A model generated the notes under the pieces. The model searched no databases and was not told the DNA's origin. It worked only from the letters and a program-made list of their open reading frames with translations. A program made the translations under genes and the position numbers. A DNA stretch of 64,000 bases from Theropithecus gelada (lineage: Eukaryota > Chordata > Mammalia > Primates > Cercopithecidae), in the NCBI RefSeq assembly GCF_003255815.1, contig NC_037668.1, positions 85,729,783 to 85,793,782 on the forward strand, given 5' to 3'. The stretch's first letter is position 1, and each line of letters starts with the position of its first letter. Shown here one piece after another: positions 32,571 to 42,949 of the stretch.

Positions 32571-34789
32571 AGATAATGTAGTTTTGTTTGCTTTTCTTTA
32601 ACTGAGAAAATGAAACCATTTATTATATAACTCGATAGCTTACATAATTAGTGCCTAAGAAATAAAAGACAAGACACACCTCATAGGGGAAATCCTTTAC
32701 TCCTGACCGTTAGTCTCTGTGGCTCCTCCCCATGTCCTGTGAAGAGGCCTGCGGGCTCTGGAGGGGGCCCCATGGCCTGACCTGCAAGTGCCAGGCTGGA
32801 CCCCGTCCATCTTATGTGACGGCACCAATGTGATACACTCTGACACTCAGATGCCTGCTTCCCCCTCCGTATCTCTCATAATCTTGCCTTCCAACATCAT
32901 TTTTTTCCCATTTGACTGAGTGGTCTGACCTAGAACAGCTGTGCGTGACATGAAATTTAAGCATTCCTCTTTCAACTCTCTGATAAGAATCTTTCCCCTT
33001 TAATAATGCTCCCAGTGGCTCCTCGCCCATTCCTTTTCATTTCTGCTAGATGCTTTTAAGTTTAGTTTTCCTTCCACCCCCTGCAAGCCCCCCAAAGCTT
33101 AGCTTCAGAGACAAGGCTCTCTCAAGACCCACATAATTCCAACATGCAGTTAAGCTAATTAATTTCAGGTTGCCATCCATATATTTCTTAATTATGGTTT
33201 AAACATAGGTAAAACCTAGAATTGTTCATCAACAGCCCTTGGACTCAGCTGAATGCTAGCATCTACCATTAAGAATTCCCATGGGTCAAATTGAGGTTCT
33301 GACAATAGTTAGAAAGACCACATGTGTATTTGCATAGGATTTGCATATATCTACATAGGTTAGTCTCTTTGCAGTAGATTTCCAATTAAAATGTTATTAT
33401 TTTGGCCTTGAAGTTGTTGTTTCCTGATTCTTAGTCTCTAGTACCATTAGCAACACCTGTTCACTTTGACGTTGATTTCTGCCTAGAGGACAATAGGACA
33501 ATGAAGACAAAGGGCACAAACCAGCAGTGAAAGCCCCAAATACTAGAGCACACCTCTGAGGTGGGCTGATTCTACCAGTTGGGAGGTTCTGTCTGGCGGA
33601 GAGAAGACCTCAGGCTATCTGAGGAGTCTTGGCATAGCTGCAGGACTGCTGAGCAGAGGAGTACTGGGATTGTACTGGATGGCTGGGCAGGTCTCCATAT
33701 CTCCTTCCCTACTCCCCTCTGCCCTTGCTCCTGGAAGAAGCATTTCTATTCTTCCTATGTGACATTTTGCCTGAAAAACATAGATATTAGAAGAGTCTTT
33801 CTGAAGATCTGGGCATTTCATTCTCTGACTTCTGATGTTCTCCCAGTGCTGGTGGTGTGAAAGCTCCAATCCCTCATGACATGCAAGTTCCTTCATGATA
33901 GTAGCTTATGTTTCTCTGGTTGTATCTCTTGATTTCACTTTGCATCCTAGGTTCCTGCTTCCTTTGGCCATCAGAATGCATTTTGCACTGTCATTCACAA
34001 ATGGCTAACTCCTGTGCTGAGGAGTCTTTCCTAATTGCCTCTCTCCACCTCTTTGTTCCCTTGGGGCTCAGAACACAATACCACAAAGCATAGTGCCTTT
34101 GCATGCTGAGCACTTCAAACTGAAGGAGACTGAGGGGGTCTCAGGCACAAGGTCCTTCTGACCTTCCCTGGCCCTCCTGTCTCTTCCTCTTCTTTCTCCC
34201 CTGAGCTGGGTCATATAAATTAGAATTTCTCTCCCAAAGCATAAAAACTAGAAGGGTCATTCCCTGACCTTTTCCCTTTTCACCTGAAGACCCTCATATG
34301 ATAGGTGTCCTGCCTTGTTCCCCAGGGGAAAGGAATGCCACACAGAGAGGCCAAGAAGAACCTGGACAGTCAGGCCTTGCTTGGTTCTCCCTCAGTTTGT
34401 TACTATTTTTCATACCATCCTTTGTTCAGGCACATTTTCACATGACTGTCTATTCTTCATAGCACCTAAGTATAAAAGTACAAAAGCTTTCCTACATTCC
34501 AAACACTCATCTGTATTTCCACAGCTCCACATATTTCCCACCTCCCTCTGCTGGGAAAATTTAGGAGGAATCCCAGGAGCTCTGGGATGCAGAGAGAACC
34601 ATCCGTGGTGAATGCCCACATCACCACTGGCAGAAGAACAGAGATTCTCAACTATGAACCTCACTTCTCCCCTCCTCATCACCCCACATCTCACCACTGC
34701 CATCTTGCTTGAGACCCTCAGGAATAATGTCACACACACACTGATAAGCCCAGGAATCCAGGCCAACCCGCAGTCCTAGATTTTAATCA
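32571..34789. other. Unassigned block, partly LTR-like
   Basis: No exon found. 32700-32830 is relatively GC-rich. 33110-33240 is AT-rich with TTAATTAT motifs and repeat-free. 34300-34500 (CCTTTGTTCAGGCACATTTTCACATG, CTAAGTATAAAAGTAC) reminds me of an old retroviral LTR, but I cannot place it. A weak L2 resemblance exists near 34160. Confidence 0.3.
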
Positions 34790-35067
34790 CTACGTGGCTC
34801 TATGGGCAATAAGGTAACCCAACCTCTCCTCCTGCCCCAGCATCTGTCCCTGCTTTATGTTTCTCATTTACATTTATTATTATCTGTCACACTTACACTT
34901 ATTATTTATTTATTTTTCTATCAGTCTATCTCCCTCCTGCAGAATGGAAACTCTATGAGGGCAAAGAATGCTGACTGTTTCGTTCGTGACAGCAGTATCC
35001 TCAGGACCTAGAAAAGTGATGGACACATAGTTTGTGCTCAATAGATATCTGTTGAATGAGTGAATTC
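34790..35067 (+). repeat. L2 LINE 3' end
   Basis: CTGCAGAATGGAAACTCTATGAGGGC, AGCAGTATCCTCAGGACC and TGCTCAATAGATATCTGTTGAATGAG are the sense L2 3' end. Confidence 0.9.
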
Positions 35068-35139
35068 TAATATTTTTTACACTACACTAAGTGTGATAAT
35101 TAACTGCTGGAGGGCTGGGATCACAGTTTATTCTTTTTT

Positions 35140-35220
35140 GTCAAATATAGTTAAAAATGTATAATTAATTATAATGTATTTGTCACATAGGGTTAAAAAT
35201 AACATGTAATTAATTACAAT
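35140..35220 (+). repeat. Imperfect 42-base tandem duplication
   Basis: Units at 35140-35181 and 35182-35220 share GTCA-ATA-GTTAAAAAT...TAATTAATTA-AAT. AT-rich, with several mismatches, so not recent. Confidence 0.75.
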
Positions 35221-35376
35221 CTCTTTCTTCCCACCCATTCTAAGAAGGGCAGGCCACCAGGAAGAACTTTTGTGTGGTTAGGATGATGCTCTAAGTAGAA
35301 GGTTAGAAAAGGGTTATTAGACCAAAATACATAGGAAAGGGCTTGGGGCTATCTTTAAATTAAAAAAAAAAAAAAA

Positions 35377-35748
35377 TTATGGAAAACAGTATGGCGATTC
35401 CTCAAGGATCTAGAACTAGATGTACCATATGACCCAGCCATCCCATTACTGGGTATATACCCAAAGGATTATAAATTATGCTGCTATAAAGACACATGCA
35501 CACGTATGTTTATTGCGGCACTATTCACAATAGCAAAGACTTGGAATCAACCCAAATGTCCATCAGTGACAGATTGGATTAAGAAAACGTGGCACATATA
35601 CACCATGGAATACTATGCAGCCATAAAAAAGGATGAGTTTGTGTCCTTTGTAGGGACATGGATGCAGCTGGAATCCATCATTCTTAGCAAACTATCACAA
35701 GAACAGAAAACCAAACACCGCATGTTCTCACTCATAGGTGGGAACTGA
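35377..35748 (+). pseudogene. L1 ORF2 C-terminal remnant, open frame
   Basis: 124 codons stay open in the ORF2 frame from the truncation point to a TGA at 35746-35748, ending with the canonical FSLIGGN. It encodes only the tail after the reverse transcriptase and cysteine-rich region, so it has no enzymatic capacity. There is no promoter in the fragment. Confidence 0.9.
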
Positions 35749-35803
35749 ACAATGAGATCACTTGGACTCGGGAAGGGGAACATCACACACCGGGGCCTAT
35801 CAT

Positions 35804-35825
35804 GGGGAGGGGGGAGGGGGGAGGG
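35804..35825 (+). other. G-quadruplex motif in L1 3' UTR
   Basis: Four G runs of 4, 6, 6 and 3 separated by single A residues over 22 bases, the known polypurine tract of primate L1 3' UTRs. Confidence 0.93.
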
Positions 35826-35999
35826 ATTGCATTGGGAGTTATACCTGATGTAAATGACGAGTTGATGGGTGCAGCACACCAACAAGGCACAAGTATACAT
35901 ATGTAACAAACCTGCACGTTATGCACATGTACCCTACAACTTACAGTATAATAATAATAAATAAATTTTAAAAAATAAATAAATAAATTTAAAAAAAAA

Positions 36000-36719
36000 T
36001 CAACACAAGCTGTTATTAATTGAGCAGTTACAGCTGAACCACTTTGTAGTAGGCTGATGTGTGTTGCATGGCAAAGGGTTCCTGAGGCCTGATTGGATGC
36101 GGCCCCTGTCCTATTGGAAGAGCCTGTTCAGAGGGGCATAGACTCCACCCCTGCCTCCCATTGGCCTTGCCCTCTAAATAGGACAGCATGATAAATTGGC
36201 CCTCATCATTCCACATGCCTGTGTTTCTTATATATATATGTGAGTACAGCCTGTAGGAACAATAGTCATTTACCATCAGGAATATTCACCAGTGGAAAAG
36301 CACATAATTTACAGGCAGTGACTGTAAGAACCCTCTCCCTCATCCAGAATGGCCATAAATTGCAGAATTAGATACACAGATAGCAATTCTTTAGACGTGA
36401 GAAAGCCAAGAGCAGTTTTACATTATGTAATTACCTAAATCACCCTCTACCACACTCATACCCAAGATTTATGGTAACAAGAAAGCCATGTGAAGACCTG
36501 GGGCATTCTCTCCTGATTTATGAGGAGATGCACAGAATGGGAGAAAGGGCCAGTGAGAGTTCTGCTGCGGAAAGAATAAGGCCTTAAGGACTCAGCCTAC
36601 TCCTGCCTAAGAGGGAAGAGAGAGACGGGAGTCACATTGGACCCCATTGCCCACAACTCTATGTCAAGACTTAGGAAGTAGTTCTCTCTAAAACACGTAT
36701 TAACTATGTCAGACAAATG
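36000..36719. other. Unique block with CCAAT cluster
   Basis: No repeat identified. Three ATTGG boxes (CCAAT on minus) lie at 36092-36096, 36113-36117 and 36160-36164 in a locally GC-richer stretch. The cluster could be an NF-Y site group or an unrecognised old LTR promoter. There is no downstream exon that I can see. Confidence 0.35.
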
Positions 36720-37200
36720 CTGTCCACCCTCACGTGGTTTCTGTTCACTCAGAGTAAAGCTCATATTGAAGCCAAGGCACTCAGAGTTCTTCATAATCTC
36801 TTCCCACTGGCTCTACCAGTCTCACATCCCACAGTCATCCCACATACTCAACACGCTGACTTTATCTTTCTTTAAACCAAGACTGTCTTTCACCTGTCCT
36901 GCTTGGTAGCCTGGTACCCTGTTTCTTGAGGCTGGAATCACCTGTTTCACCCTCTTGGCTTCCCATCCTTTCTGTTTTCTGTGCATCTTTCAGAGTTCAG
37001 CCCAACATTAGCTCCTCAGGCAAGTCTTCTGGAACTGGCTTGCTCTTCAGCACTTACTTAGTCCACCCCCATGTTACTGCACTATCCACAGGCCTGCAGA
37101 GCTTTCTTCACATGTGTATGTCTCACAAGATACTATAGACAACTTCAGGGCGGAGATTTCTGCCACATGTGTTGCTCAATTAATAATTGATGAATTAATA
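36720..37200 (+). repeat. L2 LINE, 3' portion
   Basis: CATAATCTCTTCCCACTGGC, CACCCTCTTGGCTTCCCATCC, CAGAGTTCAGCCCAACATTAGC and TTCTGGAACTGGC follow sense L2 order. The end at 37180-37200 is degraded. Confidence 0.8.
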
Positions 37201-37866
37201 AATCCATAACCTGCTCTTTGGGATTTCTTAAGTAAAGATATTTGAAAGCTACTACTTATCATTGGCTCCAGTCTTTAGGGGACCTCCAAGACAAGTTCCA
37301 TGGTCCCCAGTCTTGGTCAGAGTTAAGGCAATCAAGTTGATTTGTAAGTGTCTAATAGTGTCTCCTCATGTTAGTGTAAACAGCTCTTCCACATACACAC
37401 ATATATGACCTTGGCAAGCTGCTCCAAAAAGTGCTATCTCATCTATCTATCTGTACCTGGTCCACTTCTTGACTTGTTAGAACACCTCATTCATGTGATC
37501 ATGCCGCCTCACACAGGAAGCAGAGCAAGCAGAGATACATATAAGCATATACCTCCTTTTTCTCTACCATAGTCACCATCACCTTGACACTATCCTGGTG
37601 AAACAGTGAAACCTGAAAGTTGAAAAGGTCTTATAGGTACTTGCTCCAATATAGAATGCCCTGTAAGTGATCTTTTAGAATCTTCTTGGATGTGTGGTCC
37701 CCCCCAATCACCTTTCTGACAACTCTGGAAAGTTGGTTATTATACAAAACTGATAAATTTCTGCCTGCAACATCTATTCTCTAGCCTAAATGCTTCCATG
37801 CAAGACCACAGAAAGATGATTACAGGGCCACATTCCAATCATGCTCTCACTGAATACTGTCTCTTT
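37201..37866. other. Unassigned sequence
   Basis: Unique-looking; nothing recognised. Confidence 0.35.

Positions 37867-37904
<38 letters not shown>
37867..37904 (+). repeat. ATC trinucleotide microsatellite at Alu tail
   Basis: About 12.7 perfect ATC units directly abut the 3' end of the minus-strand AluJ, in the position of its poly-T tail. Confidence 0.97.
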
Positions 37905-38195
37905 TAGAGTCAAGGTCTCACTCTGTTGCCCAAGCTGGAGTGTAGTGGTTTGATCATAGCTCACTGCAGCCTCGAATTCCTGGACTCAAGCCATCCTCCC
38001 ACTTCAGCCTCTCAAGTAACTGAGACTACAGGCATACACCACCACACTTGCTAATTGTTATTATTATTATTATTTGGCAGAGATGGGGTCTCACTGTGTC
38101 ACCTAGGTGGATCTCACATTCATGGCTTCAAGCAATCCTCCCATCTTGGCTTCCCAAAGTGCTGAAATTATAGGCATGAGCCACCACACTTGGCC
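37905..38195 (-). mobile_element. AluJ, minus strand
   Basis: TAGAGTCAAGGTCTCACTCTGTTGCCC through to CCACCACACTTGGCC. J-type blocks (TCATAGCTCACTGCAGCCTCGAATTCCTGG) and heavy divergence. The mid-element linker has become a TTA triplet run. Confidence 0.92.
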
Positions 38196-38429
38196 TGTTT
38201 TATTTTTAATAGCTGTTCTACTGAATCGAAGATTGATAGTATTTCACTCTCAGGAATTATCCTCTAAAAGCTCTCTCTCAATGATACTTATCTTGGGGAA
38301 ACTAATAAAATCTTTCCTGAAGAAGGCATATACATACCTGCACATATACAAACTTCTGCATTCCATTTTAAGGGGGTTTTGGAATTTCCAAAGCCTACCT
38401 ATCAATCCCAGAAGAGAAACTTATTCTGA

Positions 38430-38545
38430 ATCATGATTTCCTTAAAGTTAGGGACCTTCATTTAGTCATCATGTCTTTACTTAAAGGCCCAGCACATGGT
38501 TGACAATAACTGATGATAAGACAAATGTTAAATCAATGAAAACTG
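38430..38545 (+). repeat. L2 LINE 3' end fragment
   Basis: CCTTAAAGTTAGGGACCTTC, AAGGCCCAGCACATGG and GTTAAATCAATGAAAAC fit a degraded sense L2 end. Confidence 0.5.
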
Positions 38546-38760
38546 GTTGGCGAGTACCACATGCCACCACGTACTGGATTACATTCTATCATGTATGTCT
38601 AATCCACACAACAGGTCTGTAAACCGCAGGCTGCTACTCCATTTCACAAGTGAAGAAACTGAGTCCCAGAGATAGCAAAGCCAGCAAGTGATAGATACAG
38701 AACTGGGACATAGATCACTAGGGTTTCACCAAACCGTGCTGCCTCCCAAACCAGCCTCCA
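38546..38760 (-). repeat. MIR SINE, nearly full
   Basis: CACAAGTGAAGAAACTGAGTCCCAGAG, CAAAGCCAGCAAGTGATAG and the preceding AATCCACACAACAGGTCTG are reversed MIR blocks. Confidence 0.82.
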
Positions 38761-39109
38761 CTGTTTTCCACCTCCCAGCATGGAGATTGCTTGAGGCATT
38801 CAGTATTCAAAGAAGTCACAGATGCCTTTATCGGAACAGAACTGTGTTCTCCCTTGAGTCTGCAGGGCAAGATGCACTCAGAGTGGGGCAGACAAATAAG
38901 TATATGTGGAGCGTTCTCTCTCCTTAAAGTATTAACATGTTGAATCTGATAGCAAGTCATGGTGCCCAAACCTGTGACTGCTTGCTATTCCACAAATTCT
39001 AATACTGTGCTGCCATTTATATTTTATTTGCCTCCAAATCCACTTTCTCCACCTTCTCTAATAGGATACGTGTGTTAGGGAGTTGACATAGGGTTGCATC
39101 AACAGGCTC
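38761..39109. other. Unassigned sequence
   Basis: No repeat or exon recognised. Confidence 0.35.
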
Positions 39110-39465
39110 TTTGCTTTGGGCATTCTGTTGGATTCAAATAATGGGAGCCACCAGCAAGAGATAGAGGAGCAGAATGAGGGGATGAGGTCTGATATATATA
39201 TTCCTTGGGTCTCTACAAAGGTTCACTGCAGCTTCTGCAAGGCAGCCCTGTCCACAAAGCCACCTGTCTCAGGATTCTGGTAATAGCCCCTCTTCTTACC
39301 CTTTCAGACCTAGGAGGTCTAGCTCAGGAGTCCTGCATTATCTCTTTTTGGTTATTCTAAATCATTCCCATGCCATTATAAAAATCCCTTTAATACACTT
39401 TCCCCAAGTTTCTCAGTTGGAGTGTGCCATATGCTTCCTGCAGGGACCCCATATGATACACATGC
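39110..39465 (+). repeat. Unnamed dispersed repeat, copy B
   Basis: Contains ATGGGAGCCACCAGCAAGAG and ends TTGGAGTGTGCCATATGCTTCCTGCAGGGACCCC. The end block is shared with copies A, C and D. Confidence 0.65.
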
Positions 39466-39579
39466 CTAGCCGTGTTCAGCATTTACATGCAGAGAAAACA
39501 AATCAAGACGTTCTAAAATACTAGAGCTGGAAAAGATCTTAGAGTCAATTTTTCAAGCCCTTTATTCTATTAATAGTCA

Positions 39580-39828
39580 TAGTCTTAGTATCATGGCAAA
39601 GCTGATTACTGAGCACCTCCCATGTGTCGAGTGTTATGGGTCTTGATTTACACAGGTGATCTCGATTCCTCCTAGTTTTCCAAAGTAGACACCATTACCC
39701 CTGTTAAAATATGAGGAAACAAGGGCGTAAAAAATAACTTGCCCAGGACCTCACAGGCAGAGTAGGGAGTGGAGTCAAAATTTGAGCCCAGTGTCATCTG
39801 ACTCCAAAGCATGTGATCTTCATACTAG
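39580..39828 (-). repeat. MIR SINE, nearly full
   Basis: ACTGAGCACCTCCCATGTGTCGAG, ATATGAGGAAACAAGGGCG, ACTTGCCCAGGACCTCACAGGC and AAATTTGAGCCCAGTGTC are reversed MIR blocks. Confidence 0.9.
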
Positions 39829-39968
39829 AATTCTCAGAGATGACAGCCCTAAGACCCAAGGACAGCACAGTGCCCAAAATCCCCAAGGTAAATTGCCACA
39901 GAACCAGGACCAGAAATGAGTTCTCCTGACTACCACCCAGCGACCTCTACACTTCAGTCCGTGTACTT

Positions 39969-40178
39969 CAGAGTGTCTCAACCTTAGCACTATTGACATT
40001 TTTAACCAGAGCATACCTTGTTGCAGGGGCTGTGCGTTACACAACATCTAGCAGCATCCCTGGGTCTACCCACCAAATACCCAACAGCACATCCCTCACA
40101 AGTCATGACAACCAAAGTGTTCTAGACCTTGCCAAATGTCCCATGGAAAGAAAACTCTCTCCCACATGAAAAACACTG
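39969..40178 (+). mobile_element. hAT-Charlie-type MITE
   Basis: It starts CAGAGTGTCTCAACCTTAGCACTATTGAC and ends with the inverted CAGTGTTTTTCATG. It contains CAACATCTAGCAGCATCCCTGG and CAAGTCATGACAACCAAAG, characteristic of a widespread non-autonomous hAT family. The flanking octamers GTGTACTT (39961-39968) and GTATAGTC (40179-40186) match 5 of 8, consistent with a decayed 8-bp duplication. Confidence 0.85.
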
Positions 40179-40186
40179 GTATAGTC

Positions 40187-40489
40187 CAATTTCATAAGTA
40201 TTTATCTGATTCATGTTCAATGCACCAGGTATAACATGAAACGCAAAGATAATGAACTAAGACCCTCAGTGTGCCCCAGAAGAGGGAGAAATTGACGCCC
40301 ATGGAGAATGGTGGAAGGAATTTGCAAAGTGGAATTTCTGGAGTGGGCAGCTCATTATTTTCCTTTAAAGAATGTGTAAGACTGATAGACACACGGAAGA
40401 CCTGAAAGACAGTTCAGATAGTGAGTGTGTCCTGAACAGGGGCAGAGATCACAATCCCAAACTAAAATAAACCGTGGTCTCCTTCTGAA
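40187..40489. other. Unassigned, weak L2 resemblance
   Basis: CATAAGTATTTATCTGATTC and AATGCACCAGGTATAAC may be a degraded L2 3' end. Otherwise unique. Confidence 0.3.
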
Positions 40490-40735
40490 ATGTTCAAATT
40501 CTCTTGCAGAGCATGCAAGGCCTTCTGTAGCCTCCTCTCCAGCTTCATCCCTTTTTGCTCCGTGCATTACACTTTGGACTCAAGAAACAGTATGGTACTT
40601 CTTACCTCCACGCCTGAGCTTATGCTAGCCCCTTGGCCTGGATCCCTTTCTGCTCTACAACCTCTGCCTCTCACCTGCTTCACTAACCTTCCTTGGAGAC
40701 TGAGCTCAGGTATACCTCTGGAAACTATATAACTA
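40490..40735 (+). repeat. L2 LINE fragment
   Basis: GCAAGGCCTTCTGTAGCCTCC, TATGCTAGCCCCTTGGCCTGG and CCTTGGAGACTGAGCTCAGG follow sense L2 order. Confidence 0.7.
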
Positions 40736-41589
40736 CCTGCGTAACTACTTCTTCGGTAGTAGACTATGAATTTAGCTTGCAAAAACAATAATGTGTTCGT
40801 TAAGTAAAAAGAAGACACATTATATAATTGAATACACAATCACCAATGCAATAAAAGGCCTAAAGAAAGGACTGGAAAAAATAAGTCTAAATGTTAACAT
40901 TGGTTTTCTCAGCTTAGAAAGGTTGCTGATGACTTTTATTTTTGTCCTCATGATTTTCTGAACTTTAAAAAATGTCTGTAGTATCTGTGTATTCTTTGTG
41001 TAATCATAAAAATGCAAGGACTGGAAATGGCTCTTGTGGGCATTTGCTGTTTTTACCGTTGACATCTATTCATTTGTGTGGCATCAATATCCTGATTTGG
41101 CTCTGAAGTAGCCAGCCTGCACCCTCACTCGCAAACAATGTGCTTTGAGTCTAGTTGATTCTAGCCCAGGACACAGGAGTCCAGCATAAGACCTAGACTA
41201 AGTCAGTTAATGCACACCTTGGCCAAAGGCATTGATTCAGGCTCCCAGGCCCAGGCCAATCAGGGCTGATGAGATTCAGTTCTGAATCTTCCTCTTGAGC
41301 TATTGGGGAAGGAGATGTTCTCTCTTGTGCTTGACTGGGTATTAGAACAATGTGAGTCTGAAGTTACCGGGGAAGCCACCACTATTCAGATTGAAGAATC
41401 TGTTAACCTAGAGAAAGCCAAGCCAAGAAATACAGACTTGGGTCTTTGTTTAGATCTTGAATCAAGCCAGGCCTAAAGCCTAATCTACCTCCTTGGATAC
41501 TATTTTTCCTTCATTATCTGTTTGAATGTAACATATGTAATATTTAATGCCTACAAAGGATTAATATTAATAATAACAATGTTATGAAC
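40736..41589. other. Unassigned, possible LINE tail
   Basis: 40900-41030 (TTTTATTTTTGTCCTCATG, TGTGTAATCATAAAAATGC) resembles an old LINE 3' tail, with low certainty. The rest appears unique. Confidence 0.3.
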
Positions 41590-41699
41590 ATCCATGCACT
41601 CACCAGCAATCCACCAATGCACCAACTACATGCTCCTCCCTTAACCTGTGTCCTTGCCTTCTTTTCCAGCAGCAATCACCATTCTTAGTGTTGTGAAGT

Positions 41700-42041
41700 C
41701 AGCAGTCCCCAATCTTTTTGGCACCAGGGACAGATTTTATGGAAGACAATGTTTCCATGAGAAGGGGGTGGGAGGATGGTTTGGGGATGAAACTGTTCCA
41801 CCTCAGATCATTAGCCATTAGTCTGATTCTCATAAGGAGTGCACAACCTAGATCCCTTGCATGTGCAGTTCACAATAGGGTTCGTGCTCCTATGAGAATC
41901 TAATGCCACTGCTGATCTGACAGGAGGTAGAGTTCAGGCAGCAAGGCTAGCTCATCAGCCTCTCACCTCCTGCTGGGCAGCCCAGTTCATAACAGGCCAT
42001 AGCCCAGTACTGGTCCATGGCCTGGGGATTGAAGATCCCTG
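41700..42041 (+). mobile_element. hAT-type non-autonomous DNA transposon
   Basis: 342 bases bounded by CAGCAGTCCCCAATC and the inverted CAGGGATCTTCAATC (10 of 15 identical). Internally it has GGCACCAGGGACAG and GAGAATCTAATGCC, and CTGATTCTCATAAGGAG, forming a symmetric fold-back typical of this family. The flanking octamers TGTGAAGT (41692-41699) and TATTAAGC (42042-42049) match 5 of 8. Orientation is arbitrary. Confidence 0.8.
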
Positions 42042-42055
42042 TATTAAGCAACTCT

Positions 42056-42103
<48 letters not shown>

Positions 42104-42122
42104 ACACACACACACATTATAT

Positions 42123-42153
<31 letters not shown>

Positions 42154-42171
42154 CACACACACACACACATA
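42056..42171 (+). repeat. Compound STR: TATC then AC/TA
   Basis: About 12 TATC units (42056-42104) followed by interrupted AC runs joined by short TA runs. The 12 uninterrupted units make length variation likely. Confidence 0.97.
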
Positions 42172-42459
42172 TTTCTAAAGATATATTACTTAGATTTGCT
42201 TATTTTTACACTTTATGAAAATAGAATCCTACTATATGTGGTCTTCTGAGATTTTCTTTTCTCACCCAACATTATTTTTCCAAGATTCATCTATATTTTT
42301 GCAGGTAGCCATAATTTATTTATTTTCAACAGTCTAATAATTTTCATCCCTCTTTATAAAAACTTTAATAGGAGCTGCAAAAGTTTCAGTATCCTCCAAG
42401 AGGAAAGAAAAAATAAACTAGTGTTTGAGAATTGCTTGCTAACTTTGAGGCACTGGAGT

Positions 42460-42630
42460 TGTCCCTTTGAAAGCGTACTGTCCCTTAAATCCTCAGAAAA
42501 GTCCTAGCAAGTGTGTATAGATATCTCCATGTCACAGATGAGGTTACAGACTATCATGCTGTCCCAAGGTTGTTGAACTAGTTGAGTGCTGAGATAAAAT
42601 GTCACTCTGCTCTGTTAAACCTCTTCCTTG
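42460..42630 (-). repeat. MIR SINE fragment
   Basis: TCACAGATGAGGTTACAGACTATC and CTGAGATAAAATGTCACTCTGC fit a diverged reversed MIR. Confidence 0.6.
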
Positions 42631-42711
42631 TAAGATGGCTTATCTCATGCCCTTCAAGGATAATCTTAGCCTAATATTTCAATAAGAAAAGCAAATTAAA
42701 GCATTCCCATT

Positions 42712-42930
42712 CAGAGCTTAAGAGAGAAGGTTCTGGGACCAGACTGGCCTCAAATCCTGGTTCTGCAAAATTTTAGCTGGGTTTAACACCCAAGTTTCTT
42801 CAGCTCTAAAATATTGATAATAATAATATCTACCTCCTTGGAGGGTTAGGAGGATGAAGTATGTTACCATATCAAAGAACATAAAACAGTACTTGGCACA
42901 TAGCAAATTGTTAATAAGTGTTAGCTATTT
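42712..42930 (+). repeat. MIR SINE, nearly full
   Basis: GGTTCTGGGACCAGACTGGCC, AATCCTGGTTCTGC, TTGATAATAATAATATCTACCTCC and CAGTACTTGGCACATAGC are sense MIR blocks from head to tail. Confidence 0.93.
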
Positions 42931-42949
42931 TTCCTATATTCAACCACTA

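Larger units (their letters stand above)
35377..35999 (+). mobile_element. L1PA/PB LINE, 5'-truncated 3' end
   Basis: About 620 bases of a primate L1: ORF2 C-terminus, native stop, 3' UTR with a G-rich tract, and an AATAAATAAA-type tail. It starts abruptly at TTATGGAAAACAGTATGGCG after a flank of 15 A. The target-site duplication cannot be read because both flanks are A-rich. Low divergence suggests insertion in early catarrhine time. Confidence 0.95.
41590..42370 (-). mobile_element. L1M LINE 3' fragment, interrupted
   Basis: CAGCAATCACCATTCTTAGTG before, and CACTTTATGAAAATAGAATCC, TTTTCTCACCCAACATTATTT, CAAGATTCATCTATATTTTTGC after, are antisense L1M ORF2-end to 3' UTR sequence. A DNA transposon (41700-42041) and an STR (42056-42171) interrupt it. 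Confidence 0.55.

Noticed and set aside
34300..34500. Specific retroviral LTR assignment
   Set aside because: The resemblance (CCTTTGTTCAGGCACATTTTCACATG) is suggestive, but I could not define ends or family.
35359..36000. Target-site duplication for the L1PA fragment
   Set aside because: Both flanks are A-rich (15 A before, A-rich after), so apparent matches are uninformative.
37867..37904. CRISPR-like or tandem-array reading of regular repeats
   Set aside because: The regular repeats here and elsewhere are simple microsatellites without spacers; the context is primate nuclear DNA.
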